Assembly (NCBI GenBank): GCA_947846985.1
Contig: CANTUZ010000001.1
Span: 186,382,455 to 186,446,454 of the forward strand
Direction of reading: 5' to 3'
Length of the DNA stretch: 64,000 bases
Source: Fratercula arctica
Taxonomy: Eukaryota; Chordata; Aves; Charadriiformes; Alcidae
Below, in pieces: positions 23,901 through 36,350 of this stretch (position 1 is its first letter; the number at the start of each line of letters is the position of its first letter). The translations under genes were made by a program, and so were the position numbers. The notes under the pieces were generated by a model. That model was given only the letters and a program-made list of their open reading frames with translations. It ran no database searches and had not been told where the DNA came from.

Positions 23901-26900
23901 GGTAAAGGTTATTGATTAATGCTGTTTGAAAATATTGCTCTGATCAGTGATAAAACTGATAAGTCAATGGGCATTTACTTCAGTCTGAGCTGGGATGCTT
24001 CTTGACTGTCTCCTTTTTGACCAGACTTCCACTTTATTTAAGTGCTGTGATGCAGTGGAGTATTCTTAATTAAGATAAAAGACTTCAAAATATTTATTTC
24101 ATGCAACTCATCTGAGCATGTGTAGTCTTAAGTTGTTTTAGAATTCAGCAGTCTTGTGTAGATTTTAGGATTTGCTTGGATTTTCCTATTATAAGAGCTA
24201 ACTTATCTGATAGTATGGTATTATGTGAACTTGATACTTACACTTACATAAAATGATGCTTGGAGACATATATAATTTTGTTTTTTAAATGGAGTTGGAG
24301 CCTACTTCCCACAAAATTCTTAGCAGTCATGGGTGAACTAAAATTTTATAATGTTCCAGTTGAACTGAAATCAGTTATTTTGCTGACAGAATTAAAATAA
24401 AGATTGAGTTTGAACTCAATTAAAAATGTTTTTATTGAACCTCAAATGTCTGATTTGTTTACTTTCAAAATACTGAAAGAGATAAATTAACCGGTACACC
24501 CCATATTTACAGGTGAACATGAATTATTCACTGACTTAACTCAGATGCACAGGTAACTTTAACAGGCTTTTGTCTGTCTAGGAATTACATCTTTTTGCCA
24601 AATAGCATGACTGAATAGCAAACCTCCTTCTGTCTCTTCTCATTTGAAACATCAATTAACTTTTGAACTCGGCTGAATTCATACATAACTATTTTGATCT
24701 ATCCTTTCTTTTTAGACAGATAAAGATAGGAAAAATGCTACTTTATATACCTGTTAAACTTTACCATGCAAAGGACAGTTAAACAAATGAACAGGAATAC
24801 ATTAATAAATATTAATTAAATAACAGTAGAATCACGAAGAATAAGATTCTAAGTCAGACACCATCCAAATGTATTGTCAAAGGAGGGCAATTTGTCAGAA
24901 ACAAGTATCAGAAACTGACTTTACTAAACCTAAAATGGGATTCATTTCACCTAACTTCAGATGCCCATAGTGTAGATATCTAGATCTGAGAACATCATCT
25001 AGACACTCATTATAATTAACATAAATAAAGGGCCATTATAAAGAAGGACTCATCTCAGCCTGAGACAGATGTCTAAACTGGATTTGGTGAGTCAGGACAC
25101 AAAAGAGTTTATAGCTCTTTGAGCTAGATTATGATAAGGCTGCCTACATTAGGGTGGAATGATAACTCTCACTCCCTAAAGCACAGAGAGCAGGATTACT
25201 TTGTTTTAAGGAGAATTCGTTTATTAATCACTTTTCATCTTGTAACTCTCATGAACATATATAGTATTTTGTTGGTATATTCTGACTTAACTTAGAAATT
25301 TGTTTAATTTGTTGCATAGTTTAGCTACACAAAACATTACACTTGCATGTCATTGCTTTAAAATGAACGTATAGATGCTCGAATAATTTAGCTTTAGATC
25401 TTTACTTGTGTGTTAGAGCTATGTCTCATATCCAATTAAAAATCAAAATGGAAAAATGTGCAAAAAATAGTGGCATATAGGTGGGGTCTATTAATTGAGC
25501 TAATTTGTGTCTGAAATAGGAGGTTAATCGTATTCGTTATGCTTGTAATGCTTGTAAATCAGAAAATAATTGCTTAATTGTAAATTACATATTGATTAAA
25601 GCTCACGTGTGATTCCAAAAGATGACTATATTTAGGTTTGCATAGTGTACCCTTCTGAGAAAATATTTGTTTCTTCTAGACTTTGGAATGAATGTTTCCA
25701 ACAGATGCTTACAGCATGCTGACTTAGAACTGTAATGAGTGATTTTGATTTGAAAATGCATTACATATTCTTCAGCTATTTTTCTCTCAAATGTTTTCAC
25801 AAGTTATTTATAAAATTAGAAAAAAACAATACTTTTTAATTCCAGTGTGTGAATTCAAAGTAAATACAAGTGTTTATCAATACCTACTTTTTAGAATGAG
25901 CTAGAAACTACAAAAATCACAGCCTTTGAAATGAATGTTGTGCTTTCAGGTAGACTAGCAAGAAATTCTATATTGCTACTCCTTTTTTTTTTTTTTTAAA
26001 GAAAAATTTAAATTCCTGTTAAATATGAATTCCCTTTTCAGTGTTATGCTGGTGGATTACACTGAAAATAGCTTTGTTTTTCAAAGTGTACATTTATCTT
26101 AAACAACGCCAAATTACATACCCCAAAAGTCTGCGTATTGTATTCTTTTTGCATTGTGATTAAAGAAAATCTGAAGTTTTTAACAAATTTTATCTCTTCA
26201 CAAAGGGATAATTTTGTACTGATTGGCAATTTCAGCCTGTTTGAAGAACAGAATAAAGAACACAAGAAAACCCTTGTTCATGGGAAGTTTTTACTTAACA
26301 GTCAAGAATACAGTATGAATATTATTACCAAATAACCTAAGTGCAACTATGAGTCCATAAAATATATTCTCTACAAAAATTAAGTTCTGAGCCAAGTTCA
26401 GTCTTCTAATTTAGGAATGAAATATCTGACAATATGTGATTTCTGATAATTAATATCTTGCTTAGAGTGACAGTATTTTTTTCACATGATTGATTAGGAA
26501 TTCCATTGATTTAATATTGTGGTGTTCCTAATTAATATTTTATGTAATGATACAAGACTAACCAGGGAACTTAATCAGGGAAAATCCATAACAATATTGT
26601 CCAAATCAAAATACGTCAGTAGTAGGCACTGAATGGAGTCATTGGGATTGTGGTGTTCCCAGGGAGTGTGAAACAATATGTATATTGTGATTATGCTGGA
26701 ATAAATAGGCTGTTGGGAGCACAGGATCATGGAAGATACTGCGTGAGAGCAACCAGTAAAATAACAAACACAGACTAAAAATATACTTTATTCTTTTTGT
26801 CTTAAAGAAAAAGTTCAAGAAAAATAATCTTGAAATCATTGCTCATAGCTGGTTTAAGGTAACATGTAACTTAGTGCCTGAGTTTTAGCCTCTTTGTCTT

Positions 26901-27536
26901 CCAGTTTCAGAAACATTTACAGTTATGTTTGCAGTTTTATCATTGCAATATGACAGAACTTTTGGTAGGACCTGTGTGGCAGATAGGGGATCAGTGAGAA
27001 ACGGAAAAATGAACAACTTCTTAATGGAGTGGTAAACCTCAAACTTGGTAATATTTGTGTATAACATCTGGATTTTTTTTTAGATGTTAGTAAATGAGAA
27101 TTCTGTGTCTCTTCTTTAAAATGGTACCACCCCAATATATTTACAAGTGTTACATTTTGTGTTAAAAGTAAATAACAACAAATGCTTTTTCTTTGATAAA
27201 TGGTGATCAGGTTCAGTTTAACTTTGTAAGTTCTTTTTAACCACATTAGTATTTCTACTTCAGTTGTTTTCCTGAACACGATGCTGCATTTGTTATCAGC
27301 CTTTACTATAGTACTTACAAGTCATCCGTTTATTTTGATTCTTAGGTATACATTTTTAACATAAAATTCTGAAAAATTCAGCATTTTGTATTTATTTTGT
27401 GTCATTTAATTCCAGAGAAAATTGGAGAAGGATTAGAAATGCACAGAAAATAAATTAAAAGAAAAATCTATTACAAGTGCGTCACAAAAATTATTTGCTT
27501 GTGAAACCGGTATTTAACAAACAAGATGGTATATTG
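20979..27536. other. Unique AT-rich DNA, no gene seen
   Basis: About 6.5 kb with no recognisable interspersed repeat, apart from a 15-nt poly-T tract at 25983-25997 and a direct duplication of TTTCCCTTG near 22980. Frames are short and unrecognised. The lack of repeats over this length is itself notable. Confidence 0.55.
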
Positions 27537-27558
27537 TTAGACTAACTGATTAGTCTAA
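27537..27558. repeat. Inverted repeat, 9-bp arms, 4-nt spacer
   Basis: TTAGACTAA at 27537-27545 and its exact reverse complement at 27550-27558, separated by CTGA. No flanking target duplication or transposase gene is seen, so there is no basis for calling a transposon end. Confidence 0.95.
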
Positions 27559-30500
27559 ACTGACTCTGATATACTTCTTTCAGTATTTTCAAAAAAAAAG
27601 TACAGCTCCTTCCGTCTCACCATTCTCAGCTTTTTCATTTAGCTGTTCATATGAACCGATTGAATTAGTGAGGATCTGAACTGGAATGAAATGAAGTGGG
27701 GAGAGTATTTTGCCCTTCCTGAAAGGTTTCTGGTTTGAAAACCTGATTAACACTTTGATGAAATCTGGTTCTCATTTTATATTTGGTGATTTCCAATGGA
27801 TTGCTGGTTTAATTTTTTTATTTAAAACTTTACTGTTAATACTGCTTTTATTAAACTTATGTAAATGTCATGTAGTGAGTCCATACTTAAAACCAGGCTA
27901 TTTTAATTCCAATGAAATTTTACACCTATTTTGAATGCCTCTTATTTGAATTCTAATTCTGAATTTAGTAAAACACATTATTCTTGTTGTGGTCATTGTT
28001 AGATTTTGAATCACTGTGGATTTTATTCCTAATAGCAAGATAAATGTACACATAGTTAGAGGTGGTTATAAATAAATGTGCCTTTCCCTTTTGAGAGCTC
28101 TGGACTTTCAGTTCTGAATGGTTTCTGTAAACCTGTAACACTACTGTTTTAAAAATTTGTTAATAAAAAGAGATTTGAAAAACTCTAGAGATCTGTAGGG
28201 AATTGTTATCTGTTCTTTTATGGAATTTGTATATGGGGACCTCATAGCGAGCATAATATAATCAGTGAGGAATCTTCACTTTTCAGAGAAAAAAAAACAA
28301 AGTTCACGAGTATTTAAAATGTATTCTAAAATAATTCAGGTACCACTTTTGTGTGGTTAATTTGGCATTATTCAATTTCTCTTCAAATAAATATAGCTAT
28401 TTTTAAAAAGTCACAAATATTAATCTGTAAACATGCAAGGGTTTAACAAGTTTTTTTACACATTTCTATCGGTATGTATCAATGTGCAATAAGGTGAACA
28501 GGCATTCTTATTGGTCTGAATGGTGTATTTCCAGATGTCCTAGAAAGCTTTTTGGTTTATAATGCGAGTCCATTGTACATTAGTGTACTCACATAGTTGA
28601 ATTAACCTCTCAGATATACTGTAAAGGTTTTAAGAGGCAGATTTTAGTGGAAGAGGGCAAGTTGGAATCAAAAAAGTGCAAATGAGGCAGGACTATGCAT
28701 GTACTTGATACTATTTATCCTGTAGATAAATAACAAGTCTTCTGCAAGCTCCGAGATACACCACTGCACTTCCCAATAGCACAAATGCATGTTTTTAGAG
28801 AGTTTCTGCCCCTCCGCAGAACTTGGTGGGTTAAGCGCTGTGAACAGTCACCCACCTACCTCCCCCAACCCAACACCACCAAAAGAATTGTTGGTACAAG
28901 CTTTCACTCACTACTTTAGTGGTTTGTGCAGTTTATGACCTCCTCATCAGCCAAAAGTGAAAGCCGCCTTCATGCTGTGGAAGCCCCCAGCACCAGTGTC
29001 CTCTACCTGCAATATAATTTTCTTCCCAGATCTGGCAGAATAAGATACCCTTCAGCTTTTGAGTTCTTCTCTATTGAATCCTTACTTAAAGCAGCAGAAG
29101 AAAAAGTAGTGCTGTAATTTTGTGCAGTGTAATACAAACATGAGGTAAAATGGGTAAAAGATGAAAAGACTTCCTAAAGAAGTGGATTTTAAAAAGGATT
29201 TCAAAAAGGAATTTGAAATACAGGTTTTGCTTGGCAGATAAGAAAAAGGAAGGCTTAGTCAGTGAGAATACGAGTCAGGAATGTGTTTATGCGTATTCAT
29301 TTTAAAATCTGGCTATCTAATCAGCATTTGCCACAAATCTAATAATTGACTGGGTTTTGTTGTTATTTCTGAGGATATTCCAGGTAGTGGGAAGTGGGAC
29401 TGAAATGCCAAACTTCATCACGGTTGTATAATAGTGTTCACTAGAGTCTAAACCAAGATTTTGTGTGTGTGTGATCAGATTGTGGTATTTGGAATCAAGT
29501 ATTCAGGAATTGAAAAGCATTTGTACCAGCCTACTAAAACAACTAATCTCTGGCGGGGGGGGGAAGTTATTTTTAGATTGGCTTCCTAATGAATATGTCA
29601 GTATGACATCCAAGCTGAATTTATGCTTAATAACTATTATTAGCTGTTCTTTTAGTCCCGTAGTCAGTACCTAGGTGTTCAGCAGCAAATCAGCAAGTCT
29701 ATATGGAAGTTTTTGGAGCACGTGCTGGCTTTTGGCCATCTGGGAGTCAGCTGAGATAAAAGAGAGCTGGGAGAATTCTCTTATGGAAAGGGAATAGAAA
29801 GGATAGGAACAGAGAAGGAATTAGGGAAGAGGGGAGGAACTTAAAGTAATTGCAGTAAAAAGGGAGAAGAAGCAATATGTCTTGCATGAGGAAATATCAA
29901 GACACTTTCTGAAGAAACCTCAGCTTTGCTCGTTCTGCTGCTCACAAACAAACTTGGTTATTTCATCACAAAAAATCTAGCACTTTCTGTATGCTGTATC
30001 TCTATTAGAATGTTAATCAGATAAATAACAAATGCGGTTTTCCTGTTTTGTTCTCATGTAGGTCTGTCTGTCTATTTATATGCATATATATCCCTAGCAT
30101 ACTCTGGTAAGTATTGGAGATAAAATTCTGTTGCTGAGAGATTCAGTCTTGTTAGGTTCTCGTACCATTTCTCCGTCCCTCCTCCTGAACACATCAAAAC
30201 TAATTAAGTTTTCCTTTCTATCTTTGAAAAATAGGGTCTTTGTAAAAACTATGATTGCTTCTGAAGTTGCAGTAAGAAATATGCATGTAAAAATCCGTCA
30301 TAACCTGTGTTGCCTTTCTGAGCATCGGTAATGCAACTAGCCAGCCAGTGTCCTTAAGGCACAGCGGGACTGTAATAAATGGGGCAGTCCAATCCTCTTA
30401 TGGCTGCTGCTCTAAACTACTTTGCTGAAGTAAAAAACCTGCATTCTTAAGTGTAGAGAAACTGGTAATCTGGTCTAGATTTGGCTACTGTCAAACTTTC

Positions 30501-33500
30501 CAGTTGTAAATTCACTCTCAGCACTGCCTCTTGTGGAGAAAACCAGAAGATGGGATTATTAAGTATTTATAAACTATTCCTTTTGTTTAAATTACTAACT
30601 TGTTCCTGTCCTCGAGAACTTCTGCACGTGTGTCAAAGCCAAATTTTGTTTTTCTCTCTAGCCTCTTGTGGGTTGCTTTGTGTCAAGACTGGTGATCTAG
30701 TCCTACTAATTTACTTGGGCTTATTGCTAGTGTGGGTCTCTGAACCTCCTGAAAGACTCTGTGTATTCCTTGAGAGTGTAACTTGAAATGTGACATCTCT
30801 TTTAGAAAGATATCAAGGCTTTTTGTAAAGATTTGGAAAGGTAGATAATCTACCATATCTATCAACAGCCAGTGCTAATAGATTATTTATTTTCATTGTT
30901 TACAAATAAAGAAATGTGACTTTTACATGAACACAGCCAAGTATTATCTTTCTACCACTGGATTTGAAAACGCTCTTTTTTTCTGCCAGATTTAGCAGCT
31001 GTCTACTTTTAGGTACCTCTTGCCTTAGATACGTACCGTTGGTAAGAAAGTTATCTCTTAACCCTTTGTTACATAAATGCTCTGCTTTATAGTTTTAATA
31101 TTTCTGTTGGAGAGGTACATTTTAGCTGTATGACGCTCAGATGAGTTATACTGATGAAGATGGGCCCATCTGTTTGACTGATATTTCCCATTGTATCAAG
31201 GCTGAGTCATCAGAAAAAAATAATCTCTGATTTACAGTGAAAATAATAAATTTGGGGCAATAAAAGTTCTTCAGAGAACCTACATTGTCTGACAATTTTC
31301 CACTTACAGTTTTCAAGATCTGTGTATTTAAACAGTTTTAATCCATGTAATGTAGAGTATTGATTTTGTATGGTGCTTGAAAATGTCATGCAAGATTAAA
31401 TCTTATAGCAATCTAAGTGTACTATGATAATACAAGTTAATGTTATTAGCCAAACTTGTTATAGCATAAAAAATGGTATCGAGTTTAGTTGACAAGACTT
31501 GCAAGTGAATGAATTATGCTATCATTTCTTAATTATTTACTGCTCAACCTTTCCAGAATTTATACTGGCTTGATGTCAGCCTGCCTGTAGTTTCTCAGGT
31601 TTGATCTTCATAAACATGAACACCACACTGAGTTTTTGCAGTCCTCCTGATCTTGTAGAGCATTCCAAGATTTGTTAAAAACCCACATTAATGTTTCAGT
31701 GAATTCCTTTTGCTTTAGTTGCTTTCCAATGGCTTTAATAATTTTGGGGTATAAACTACCTCTCTGGATTTTAATAATATGTCATCCTTTTTCCCAAATT
31801 GAGATTTGCTAAATGCTGTTTCTTTCTCAATTACATTTTAAGACTTGGTTGTTATTTTCGTAAGCCCTCCTGGTTGTGGATTTTTATTGACACCTTTTGG
31901 TTTTCCTCTATGCCTTTCTTTACTAGTAGCTTCCACTTTAGGGATCTGGCTAGCGTATAGCACAGATACTCCACTTGTAACATTACTAGTGGGCCTTTGT
32001 TTTCTGCTTAGAGATCAAATATGAAGTGTTTGGAGTATGTTAATGAACACATCCAGCTTTAATATGCTGTTTTGTCTGATCCAGAGCCTATAGATATTTT
32101 CCTAAAAGTATGGATAGGACTGGGCTTCCTGAGATTAAGTGAAGCAATGGCAGGAAAAGCCATGATTTAACGCATCTTCTGTTCACAGTAACTCAGGTTT
32201 TGTTAGTAAACTTTCCGGTTTGGGAATGTAGTTATACTTTCAGCTGGTTTTTAAGTGCCATGACACAGTAACGCCAAAAAATTACTTTCTCATTCGCTGT
32301 GCTCACTTGGTAAAGAATTTCTGGCCTTCAGACATAGATGCATCATTAATAATATAAGGTATATCACTGTAGATGTTGAATTTTGAACTGGTTTGTTGCC
32401 AGACTCCTTATCTGGGCTACACTGTAATTCTGCTGGAGATGGAGCAAATTATGACTGATGCCTTCATAAGATGAGTGTCCGGCAGTGAAAAAATCACTTA
32501 TATTCCCAGTTTGCACTGTCTGGATGCTCTCCCACCTTTCTGGCCCAAGACACTTCCCCCCCCCCCCATTATTTGGTAATGTTATTTGTAAGTAGTTTTT
32601 ATTTGTCAAAGGCAATCCAGGATATTGAGTACAGTTTATCTGAAATCTGACAAGTACAGAAGAAAGAGAGGCCTCGTTTCACTGAAAATAAAGTTATTTC
32701 TTCAAAGTAGATTAATATTATATTTTAAATGAAATATTCAGTATTTTTCAGCTTGGATTTGTGTGTTTTATTTATTAGGGAGTTTTTAAATAAAAGTGAT
32801 TTAAAAATTGATTACATAGTCTTCTGAGCTATAATGCTGACCGTGTCACACCGTTGAAAAGTCAAGAAAATGTCTAAACGTGTAACAATTTATCTGATGA
32901 ACTTATAAGGTATTGCCTTACCTAACATGCTTACTACTAGTGACTGCTTGCATTTTAGATCTCATATAATCATTTCCATAATTTTCCACTTGAGAGTAAG
33001 GCAAATAATATTCAGTAAGCACTTACTATTCTGAAAATGGTGAGTTGAATTTATTTTATTATGCCGAGGACAGTTACAGAGGTAAGAGATATTAGAAAAA
33101 AATACTTAATGATTGATATAAAAAGACAGTGCTGTTCTGAAACATATACCATCACATAACTTGCTTTTCATTATTTTAGTATTTTAAAATTAAGAATGAT
33201 ATTGTGACATACTGCCTCTAAATGATACTCCAGAGTACCTACTCAACACCGTGTTGAATATTTTTTTAAATAAAGCAGAAGTCTGATGTAATTTTTCTGC
33301 CTAATTAATTTGTGTATATCAAAATGTTATCTTCAGAGTAGGCGAATTAGAAGTATACAATTGATTCCTGTTGGAATATAAATGTTATTTCAAACATACT
33401 AAAGTTTTTAATTCTAATACCAAATGTATTACCTAAACGTTTAAAACTAACCCTCTGTTTTGAAGATGAGTCCTGAGAGCCATGGAACACTGAATTCTTT

Positions 33501-33748
33501 GGGGCTTGTTGGAAATTAAACCTCTGTAATTTTAATTGTGTAAACTTTTACATTGAAATTCCTTCTGTGTTTTGAGAAGGTGAATCTCTTTAGGCTTTCT
33601 TAATGACCATTTTAGATGATGAGGGTCTGACAGTACCTTTTACTGAGAATTTTAGCTGTTGCAATCTAATATTTTCAGAGTACAGCAAGCCCCAAAAATT
33701 TAATAAGGAGTTTGAAAATTGATTATTTTTTACAAGTTGTTTTTGTAC
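27559..33748. other. Unique AT-rich DNA, no gene recognised
   Basis: Contains a purine-rich plus-strand stretch at about 29750-29880, nine G residues at 29555-29563 and twelve C residues at 32556-32567. A minus-strand frame at 32364-32615 runs through the C-run and is discussed as a weak candidate. Nothing else was recognised. Confidence 0.5.
32556..32567 (+). repeat. Poly-C run, 12 nt
   Basis: Twelve consecutive C residues (poly-G on the minus strand). This is the longest G/C homopolymer in the window and has G-quadruplex-like potential only as a single run. Confidence 0.93.
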
Positions 33749-33793
33749 AGCATTTTTATAGCTATACAAAATGCTATGTTTGCATAGCATTTT
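33749..33793. repeat. Nested inverted repeats sharing an AGCATTTT unit
   Basis: One hairpin has perfect 11-bp arms, AAAATGCTATG at 33768-33778 and its complement at 33783-33793, with a 4-nt TTTG loop. The left arm can also pair with an upstream AGCATTTT copy at 33749-33756, across the small palindrome TATAGCTATA. One 45-nt stretch can therefore switch between two mutually exclusive hairpins. Confidence 0.9.
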
Positions 33794-36105
33794 TGACTGC
33801 ACTGTATATCTGGAGCCAAGCTGTTTTTTTTTCATTAATATATCCTCTTTTAGTGATCTAAATGATTAGACACTGGTTATGATATTGTCGTTCCTACTTC
33901 AGTATCTTCTGTAAGCACAAAGTATGTTACTAACCAAAAAGATATTTCACTAGTTTTAGAATTGTTAAATTATTCTTTTAGAAGGGGGAACACTGACGAT
34001 GTGATAATTTTGAAATCTAATTGCTTTCACCTGTTAAAATAAGTGAAATGCACGATAGTGGAAAATATGTGTGCCTTAGAATGGAAAATAGTTGAACACA
34101 TACCCTGAAGTGTAGGACTTCTTTTTTTTTTTTTTCCTGTCTGAGGGAAATGTCTGTGTTGTACTGCTACATCTTCTCAAAAGTCTGCGTGGCTTTTGAA
34201 AGCCAGCGATTCTGCAGTGTACAATATTTCAGGCTAGCAGCTACTGCCGGGTAATGAGGCATGGGAGCAGCTGGTATTGGTTTATTTCAGAAGCTTTGTG
34301 TCTGATTCTATTAGCCTACCTACAGATGTAACTGCTCTTTCCACTGTGTGATCTAAACATAGAACAAATAATTCATAATTTAAAAATAGTTAAATGATCG
34401 TTTTTGCATTTTGTTTGAAGTTTATTGTGTGAGGCTAATAAATGGTGAAGTAAATTGTGAGTTGCTACTGAAACTAAAGCAATTCTTAACTAAGCAAAAG
34501 AACAGGAACTTTTATAGAAAGAGAAGATGAATGTTTGTCACTGAACCCTACTGAATCTAAACAAAGAAAAAGATTACCTAATAGTCTTGCAATGCATTTG
34601 AAGTACAGTCTGCTATTTGTTTGGGGAGTTGAATGGAATATATGTCTTAAAATATTTCAACAGCAGGAGTGTTTTCCAGTGGGTAGATCTTAACATTACT
34701 AAATTAATGTATCTTTTTTTCCTAGTCAAGACTCATTATTATACTGTAAGACAAAAATAATTGAAGCTTTTTTTACTTGCCTGTGATGCATTTTAGAGCT
34801 AATTTGTACTAATGATGAGTTACCTTCTAGGGGATTTTATGCTGGGGTTTTATTATTTATTTTCTGCCCGGTTTGTGTTATTTAAGTGAATAATAGCACC
34901 ATCTTTAAAACTTAATTCACATTTTAATTGTAAAGACTCAGTGCCAGAGAGCTGGGTTATCTAGATAATCAAAACAAATTTCACAAAACAAATTTTGCCC
35001 CATGCACAAAACAAGTAATAACAGATGAGAGCTTAAAATACTATACTTCTTTTATGCTAGAAAGAAAGTAGATATTAGATGTTCCAATTGCATAATTGTT
35101 CTCTTTAGGTTTTGGGGTTTTTTTTTTGTCTTCATAAGTGGACACTGAATGGAGACAGTAGTTTGGACCTAACATTTTTTAAATGTTAGAACAGCACAGA
35201 AGTGATACTTTTCTTAAAGATGGAAGGCATTATAATTGGTTCTGTTCATTTTAAAAAAAATATTATTTCCCTGCCATCTGAAAACTGCTTTTAATAAAGG
35301 TTGTATCTATGGTGCATCTGAATTCAGATGAATTGCATGTACCAATTAATTAAATAAAATATATGATAGTTAAGGAATATACAGTTTAATATTGAAATAT
35401 ATATGCTTAGAATATATATTCATATTGCTGTCTAAGACTATTTCTTCTGTATATTTAGTTTTTCAGATACATTAATTAACCTGACTAGTTTTAAGGTGGA
35501 AATGGATCAGTTTATAGAGGAAAATGTACAGCATGGTTGCCTATGATAACAGTAGGTTTGATAATCCTTATTATCCTATGTCGATAACACTTTGATTTTA
35601 GGTTAACAAACTGTTATTTTAAATTACTACTATGTGGAATTAATTATATCCGTGCTTGTTTTTGGTAAAAAGTATTAAAATGCCTTTTGTAACTTGATTA
35701 AGCAGAGCAGTTTCGTGTACTATTAATTTAGTTTTCAATTGGAATACAATCAGAGTATAATACAACTTCCAGTACACAGAAAGTCGGTAATTTTCAACAC
35801 TTTCTGTTCAAGGAGGGAAACTGAGTAATTTCCAAAGAATTTTGTTCAGCTTACTGTATCCAACTAGCAATTCCTAGAGCTTAAATTTCTCCGTTTGATG
35901 TGTTGCTTGTGGTCTTAGTGGCCTCTAGTTTAAAATCCTTAGCCCTAAGTCTGGTCATCCAGTGTTGATTGGTTCTGGCCTCATTCCACTGTAGGTGGTT
36001 TCAATAAATTCTCTCAGGCTTTATGACAAAAATTGTTCATAAAGTAATTGGGAGATTTCCTCAGAGCACTCTACATCAAAGGATGCTTAATTGTCCTGGC
36101 CATGC
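33794..36105. other. Unique AT-rich DNA
   Basis: Poly-T tract at 34122-34135. A perfect 12-bp palindrome TTATCTAGATAA at 34957-34968 consists of two opposed GATA-type cores. No gene was recognised. Confidence 0.5.
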
Positions 36106-36350
36106 AAGAAGAAAAACAAGATGTGAAGTGCTCAGTTTAATTAGGCCACAACTTTATTAACTCAACTGGGAGCACTACCCGGCAATAAATGCAGGTCAGT
36201 GTTCTTTCCTTGATCATTCCTGGTTTTGGAGGACTGCTGTTTGCTTCCTTTTTCCAGCCCCCAAGATGGGACCTCACGGTTCTTCCCTTCTGTGAGGACT
36301 AAGTTAGGGAATATGTGAAAGAGGGATTTGTCCCTTCGGTACCACATGTA
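36106..36350 (-). mobile_element. Possible LTR or processed-transcript 3' end (minus strand)
   Basis: On the minus strand, AATAAA (plus-strand TTTATT at 36153-36158) lies inside an inverted repeat: arms 36128-36133 and 36170-36175 (GTGCTC / GAGCAC), with further pairing of AGTT at 36134-36137 to AACT at 36164-36167. A poly(A) signal within a hairpin is a known feature of some retroviral R regions, so this could be the 3' part of an old endogenous-retrovirus LTR. It could also be the 3' end of a processed transcript. I see no TG...CA termini, no flanking target duplication and no internal gag or pol sequence, so the call is tentative and both boundaries are approximate. Confidence 0.22.

Noticed and set aside
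28926..29117. 63-codon plus-strand frame in a G+C-richer patch
   Set aside because: Somewhat protein-like, but no family resemblance and no clear splice sites or initiation context.
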